In this document: in pieces, positions 60,392-64,000 of the stretch
Layout: each line of letters starts with the position of its first letter
Numbering within the stretch: the first letter of the stretch is position 1
NCBI GenBank assembly: GCA_000824805.1
Contig: CCNA01000006.1
Coordinates: forward strand, 186,001-250,000
Direction: 5' to 3'
Origin: Mesorhizobium sp. SOD10
GTDB taxonomy: Bacteria > Pseudomonadota > Alphaproteobacteria > Rhizobiales > Rhizobiaceae
DNA: 64,000 nt
The notes under the pieces: generated by a model
Told to the model about the DNA's origin: nothing
Databases searched by the model: none
The model's input: only the letters and a program-made list of their open reading frames with translations
Made by a program: the position numbers and the translations under genes

Positions 60392-60483
60392 GAACTTTTC
60401 TCCCATTAGATTCCGAGGCGAAGCGAAGTCACGGTTCTTGCGCCCGCCTTGTTTCGTCAGCCAAACACCATTTTGAAGTTGTT

Positions 60484-60495
60484 TCAAGCGCTTCA
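60484..60495. promoter_or_regulatory. Possible operator between choX and tdk
   Basis: TTCAAGCGCTTCAA centres on the palindrome AAGCGCTT, preceded by another TTGAAGTTG. It lies about 95 bp before choX and 155 bp before tdk. GCGC-centred dyads of this form are typical LacI-family operators; it could serve the choline genes. No regulator gene is visible. Confidence 0.45.
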
Positions 60496-60640
60496 ACGTC
60501 GCGACGAACGGCGCGCGCTGGCCATTAAGCGACATGACAGGTTTTTGAACGACATAGGATTTTAGACGGCAAGGAGTTTTTGGTGGACGGAGCCGCAGGC
60601 CCTCTCCCCGTGCGCCGACATGTGAGCTTAGAAGGACGGC

Positions 60641-61252
60641 ATGGCCAAGCTTTACTTCCACTACGCGACGATGAACGCCGGCAAGACGACCATGCTTTTG
60701 CAGGCGTCCTACAACTATCGCGAACGCGGCATGTCGACGATGCTGTTTGTCGCCGGCCACTATCGCAAGGGCGACAGCGGGCTGATCTCGTCGCGCATCG
60801 GCCTCGAAGCCGAGGCCGAGATGTTCCGCGACGGCGATGACCTTTATGCCAGGGTCGCCGAGCACCACCGGCACGCCCCGGTGCATTGCATCTTCGTCGA
60901 CGAGGCGCAGTTCCTCGAGGAAGAGCAGGTGTGGCAGCTCGCCCGCATCGCCGACCGCCTGGACATTCCGGTCATGTGCTACGGCCTGCGCACCGATTTC
61001 CAGGGTAATCTGTTCTCCGGCTCGCGGGCGCTGCTCGCCATCGCCGACGACCTGCGCGAGGTGCGCACCATCTGCCGTTGCGGCCGCAAGGCGACGATGG
61101 TGGTGCGTCTGGGCTCCGACGGCAAGGTAGCGAAACAGGGCGAGCAGGTGGCGATCGGCAAGGACGTCTATGTTTCGCTCTGCCGCCGCCATTGGGAAGA
61201 GGAGATGGGCAGGGCGGCACCGGACGACTTCATCGGCTTTGTCAGCCCCTGA
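60641..61252 (+). CDS. tdk: Thymidine kinase (type II)
   Basis: Phosphorylates thymidine (salvage) using ATP. A 203-residue enzyme. Walker A ATMNAGKTTMLLQASYNY, FVDEAQFLEEEQVWQLARIA with the Walker B-like DEAQ, the lasso and substrate region MCYGLRTDFQGNLFSGSRAL, and zinc-binding Cys/His in CRCGRK and CRRH. ATG 60641 begins MAKLYFHYATMNAGKTT as in the family. It is divergent from choX. Confidence 0.95.
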   Translation: MAKLYFHYATMNAGKTTMLLQASYNYRERGMSTMLFVAGHYRKGDSGLISSRIGLEAEAEMFRDGDDLYARVAEHHRHAPVHCIFVDEAQFLEEEQVWQLARIADRLDIPVMCYGLRTDFQGNLFSGSRALLAIADDLREVRTICRCGRKATMVVRLGSDGKVAKQGEQVAIGKDVYVSLCRRHWEEEMGRAAPDDFIGFVSP

Positions 61253-61387
61253 GCCGGAAGCTTTTTGGCTGCCGGTTGTCGGGTAGCCGGCTGCCACCTT
61301 CTTGCAGCCGCGCGATCTATGCTGCCCCTTGTTAAGGTCGGCGCTCTAATTTCCTGCCCAGCCAGAACCAGCCGGAGAACCCACGCA

Positions 61388-61777
61388 ATGTTTCGAGCCA
61401 TCACGCCCGCCGTCGTCTTGCTGTTCGCCGGCGGCCTTGCCGCGCATGCCGATGGCGATGCGGCACTGGGCAAGAAGGTCTTCAACCGCTGCATCGCCTG
61501 CCATGAGGCGGCGACGGATCGCGACAAGGTCGGCCCGCATCTCATGGGTGTCGTCGGCCGCAAGGCCGGCTCGGCGCAAAGTTTTCAGAGCCATTATTCG
61601 CAAGCCATGAAGGATGCCGGGGCCGCGGGCCTCGTCTGGGACGACGCCAACCTCACCGAATATCTCAAGGCGCCCAGGCAGAAGGTCCCCGGCAACAGAA
61701 TGGCCTTTACCGGCCTGACCAGCGATGACGACATCGCCAACGTGATTGCCTATCTCAAGGCCGACCCCAAGCCCTGA
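61388..61777 (+). CDS. Small soluble cytochrome c (class I)
   Basis: A 129-residue periplasmic cytochrome c. A signal peptide (MFRAITPAVVLLFAGGLAAH, cleaved near AHA) precedes the haem motif CIACH (residues 36-40 approximately, in KVFNRCIACHEAATDRDKVG); the Met ligand is probably in KVPGNRMAFTGL. C-terminal helix DDDIANVIAYLKAD is the class I ending. It is of cytochrome c2/c550 size and a likely electron acceptor of the bc1 complex. ATG 61388 is chosen for the signal peptide; the longer frame at 61265 is unsupported. Confidence 0.92.
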   Translation: MFRAITPAVVLLFAGGLAAHADGDAALGKKVFNRCIACHEAATDRDKVGPHLMGVVGRKAGSAQSFQSHYSQAMKDAGAAGLVWDDANLTEYLKAPRQKVPGNRMAFTGLTSDDDIANVIAYLKADPKP

Positions 61778-61813
61778 TCGGCGTTGGAAGAAGCCGGTAT
61801 TGCCGCCGGCACA

Positions 61814-61917
61814 AGAGCATTCCAGGAAAAGTGTGAGCGGTTTTCCGTCCGGAATTGCGCAAAAACAAAGAGATAGAGCGGTTTGCCGTTTCCGGGAAAA
61901 CGGTGAACCGCTCTAGA
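61814..61917. repeat. Dispersed palindrome, GCAATTCCAGGAAA family, copy 5, with extra hairpin
   Basis: AGAGCATTCCAGGAAAAGTG, TGAGCGGTTTTCCGTCCGGA and ATTGCGCAAAAACAAAGAGA, followed by a second hairpin AGAGCGGTT (61875-61883) / AACCGCTCT (61906-61914) with inner CCGTTT/AAACGG pairing. It follows the cytochrome c gene and may end its transcript. Confidence 0.8.
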
Positions 61918-62164
61918 GATTTGCCGGCGCTGTTTCATCGCTTTGGGTGTCCGCAAAAACAATAACTTAAGGCATATAAGCTGAAGCCGTTCGACGGCTG
62001 CGCGCATTACTGGACGCCATGCGCATGCTTGCCTTGTCCTTCAAGGGCCTGATCAATTCTTTTGTTTTGACGCCTCTCCTTGTCTTCCTTCTTTCAATCC
62101 CTTGAAGCCCCACATATATTCGCCGCCACGACACGGAAAACGCATGCCGAAGCGGGAGGCCCCA
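61918..62164. other. Remainder of the 387-bp gap before the coiled-coil gene
   Basis: No gene recognised. It should contain the promoter of the coiled-coil gene; the AT-rich AACTTAAGGCATATAAGC at about 61969-61986 is the best -10 candidate. GGGAGG before 62165 is the ribosome site. Confidence 0.35.
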
Positions 62165-63253
62165 ATGGCGACATTGCAGAATTTCGATGCCGAAATTGCC
62201 AAGACCAAGCAGGTCGTGCAGGACATGCGCACCAAGATCGAGCAGTCCGGTACGGTACTCGACACGCTCGCCCAGGCCGACAAGAAGATCGGCGACGCCA
62301 ATTTCGACATCGAGAACGCCAGCATCGAGGACGTGCTCAAGCAGCAGAAGGTCATGGAAGGCAACATCGCCGACCTGATCATCGGGCTCGAGGACGCCAC
62401 CAACGTCTTCGGCGCCGAGTTCGAGAGCATGAAGAATTACACCGGCTGGGAAAACTTCGTCGGCATCTTCTCGGCGCAGCGCAAGCAGCGCATGCGCACC
62501 GACCGTGTCCGCAACATGTCCCTGGCCGGCAATCTGCAGGAGCTTCTGGCGAAGTCGGATACCATCGTCGGCATCCTGAAGGCGCAGAAGCAGGTCCTCG
62601 ACCAGCGCTACAAGACATCCGAAACCAGCCTGTCGCAGGTGATCGAGCGGCGCAAGACGACCATGTCCAACCTCGAGGCGGTGCAGAAGCGCATCGAGGA
62701 ATTGAACCCTCTGCTGCTCGACATCGAAAACAAGATCGCCTCCTCCACGACCCAGAAGGAGCGCACCGAGCTCGAGGGCGAGCGTTCGAAAATGGCGACC
62801 GAGTACAACGAAAAACAGGCCAAGGAACAGGAACTGCTGGCCGAAAGCCAGACGCTGGAACGTTACACCTCGATGTTCCAGACATTTGTGGATTCCCTCA
62901 ACAACCAGATCGCCGCACAGGCGACGCTGATCAACAAGCTCACCATCGACACCGAGCAGCGCATCGTGCTGTACAAGGCATTGGAAGATTCGCTGAAGAC
63001 CGCCGCCCAGCAGGACGTCGCCCACAAGATCAACACGCTGGGCAGCCAGGTCGACAACACCGCCGAGGAGACGATGGCCGGCATCGGCGCCGCCTCGCAA
63101 AAGCACATCGGCGATCTGCTCGAGATGCACGAGAAGAACATGGTCGCCACCGCCGACATTCAGCGCCGCAAGAAGCTTGCCGACGATGCCTTCGCCCGTC
63201 GTTTCGACGAGGTGATGAAGAAGCACAACGCCGCCAACTACGTGCAGCAGTAG
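62165..63253 (+). CDS. Cytoplasmic coiled-coil protein of unknown function
   Basis: A 362-residue protein with no signal or membrane segment. Almost all of it is predicted helix: an N-terminal MATLQNFDAEIAKTKQVVQD, a region with ENFVGIFSAQRKQRMRTDRV, long coiled coils (RIEELNPLLLDIENKIASST; TELEGERSKMATEYNEKQAK) and a C-terminal half with INKLTIDTEQRIVLYKALED and MHEKNMVATADIQRRKKLAD. Size and helicity recall TelA-type tellurite-resistance proteins, but I cannot confirm that motif. GGGAGG precedes ATG 62165. The next gene starts 32 bp later and is probably in the same operon. No family named. Confidence 0.75.
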   Translation: MATLQNFDAEIAKTKQVVQDMRTKIEQSGTVLDTLAQADKKIGDANFDIENASIEDVLKQQKVMEGNIADLIIGLEDATNVFGAEFESMKNYTGWENFVGIFSAQRKQRMRTDRVRNMSLAGNLQELLAKSDTIVGILKAQKQVLDQRYKTSETSLSQVIERRKTTMSNLEAVQKRIEELNPLLLDIENKIASSTTQKERTELEGERSKMATEYNEKQAKEQELLAESQTLERYTSMFQTFVDSLNNQIAAQATLINKLTIDTEQRIVLYKALEDSLKTAAQQDVAHKINTLGSQVDNTAEETMAGIGAASQKHIGDLLEMHEKNMVATADIQRRKKLADDAFARRFDEVMKKHNAANYVQQ

Positions 63254-63284
63254 GCGTGCCGGCATTTTCGTCCAGGGCAGTGCC

Positions 63285-64000
63285 ATGATCCCCGAAAATG
63301 ATGCGGCGGCGCGCTACTTCTCCGCGATCAGGGCGGCTTTGAGCGGGCTCGAAGTGTTCATGCGCGACGACCGCTCGCCGCTCTACCGGCACGGCATCGT
63401 CGCCAAGGTCGTCGCCGAATACATCGCCCGCCTGGACAAATCCTTTTCCTGCTGGCGCAACCGGCTGGGTTTCATGGACACTTTCCGGATTTCGCGCGCC
63501 GACAGCGGCTATCCGGTCTTCCAAAACCTGCTCGAACTGGAGAACGACCGCCAGCAGGCCGATGCTCGCCTGGCCAACATCCCGCAGGCCGGTGAGCTGC
63601 GCGAGGAAATGGCCGACTTCATCCTACGGCATAAGGAATTTCCCGCCGCACTGCAGAAGTCGATGGCCGAGCGGCTCTATCTGGAGGGCGTCAAGAGCGA
63701 GGCGACCTTCGCTCCCTTCATTCTGGCGCAGACCGCCAAGGTCTCGGTCAATCCGAAGACCATGCGGCCCTATTATCTCGTCCACTGGGCGACGTTCGAC
63801 GGCAGCGCCAACCTGCCGCTGGTCTATATGGTGACTGTGGAGGACTCCTCCGAAAGCATGGTGCGCCAGCTGGTCGACGTGAACGGTAAGCTGAACGAGA
63901 AGGTCGATATCCCGCTGCCCGTCGACGGCCTGCTCAACCCTGAGCTTGCGCACCGCTTCGATGACTTCACCGAGAAGAACTCGGCCTACGCGCTCTCGCC
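63285..64000 (+). CDS. Unknown protein, partial (3' end outside window)
   Basis: Starts at ATG 63285 (MIPENDAAARYFSAIRAALS) and stays open for 238 codons to the window edge. The visible part is soluble: a helical N-terminus (AEYIARLDKSFSCWRNRLGF), GELREEMADFILRHKEFPAA, and a beta-rich stretch RPYYLVHWATFDGSANLPLV then VYMVTVEDSSES. No family recognised. It is 32 bp after the coiled-coil gene; the two probably act together. Confidence 0.7.
   Translation, partial: MIPENDAAARYFSAIRAALSGLEVFMRDDRSPLYRHGIVAKVVAEYIARLDKSFSCWRNRLGFMDTFRISRADSGYPVFQNLLELENDRQQADARLANIPQAGELREEMADFILRHKEFPAALQKSMAERLYLEGVKSEATFAPFILAQTAKVSVNPKTMRPYYLVHWATFDGSANLPLVYMVTVEDSSESMVRQLVDVNGKLNEKVDIPLPVDGLLNPELAHRFDDFTEKNSAYALS

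Noticed and set aside
59456..61297. Long 613-codon reading of choX starting inside tdk
   Set aside because: The extra N-terminus is antisense to tdk; the true start is marked by a signal peptide at 60391.
1..64000. tRNA/rRNA genes, CRISPR arrays, IS elements, integrase or prophage
   Set aside because: Reading both strands showed no cloverleaf-like genes, regularly spaced repeats, transposase or integrase motifs; repeats present are short dispersed palindromes.

Overview
The window looks like a stretch of chromosome from a Mesorhizobium-type rhizobium (Alphaproteobacteria, Hyphomicrobiales). This is inferred from the high GC content, the petABC set with a separate cytochrome c1, the choline uptake genes choXWV, rhizobial families such as DUF1344, DUF6665 and a second ClpS, and dispersed palindromic repeats of the kind seen between rhizobial genes. 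No rRNA, tRNA, CRISPR array, transposase or phage gene was seen, so this reads as core and near-core chromosome rather than a mobile island.

Layout. 1-15.8 kb: the end of a sensor kinase, a family-4 glycosyltransferase, ybjN-csaA, ubiK, then a tight forward run lgt / methyltransferase / pgeF / M24-like protein / lipoprotein / prs. An AraC regulator sits divergent from an Fsr-type exporter. An OhrR-like regulator sits divergent from a chloroperoxidase-type hydrolase, with repeated TATCGCGATA operators between them. A GST, rplY and pth follow. 16-22.3 kb: ychF, two MaoC-type hydratases, apt, petABC (reverse) and a small cupin. 22.3-28.6 kb: a reverse operon of three paralogous ABC exporters ending in a DUF6665 gene. 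28.6-34.9 kb: small hypotheticals, trmL, soxR with a SoxR box, hemF, DUF1344, DUF1059, and a secreted barrel-like protein followed by a secreted subtilisin-type protease. 34.9-44.5 kb: cca / NUDIX / DUF1285 in reverse and a forward MoxR / DUF58 / DUF4159 / membrane-protein operon. 44.5-49.1 kb: clpS2, small envelope proteins, a two-component system, YciI and DUF1127. 49.2-60.4 kb: two large BTAD-TPR regulators bracketing a PLP decarboxylase and cysK, then a persulfide dioxygenase-rhodanese fusion downstream of choXWV. 60.6-64 kb: tdk, a small cytochrome c, and a cytoplasmic coiled-coil protein followed by an unknown gene cut by the window end.

Points most worth a second look: (i) two copies of a 140-180 bp palindrome that exactly fill gaps between convergent genes and whose outer arms differ between copies yet stay self-complementary; (ii) the twin-regulator block around the decarboxylase/cysK pair, next to persulfide chemistry; (iii) the coiled-coil gene pair at the right edge; (iv) an M24 protein that has lost its metal ligands; (v) the secreted protease plus barrel-like partner. 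Functions are inferred from recognisable motifs by reading alone; no database search was possible.
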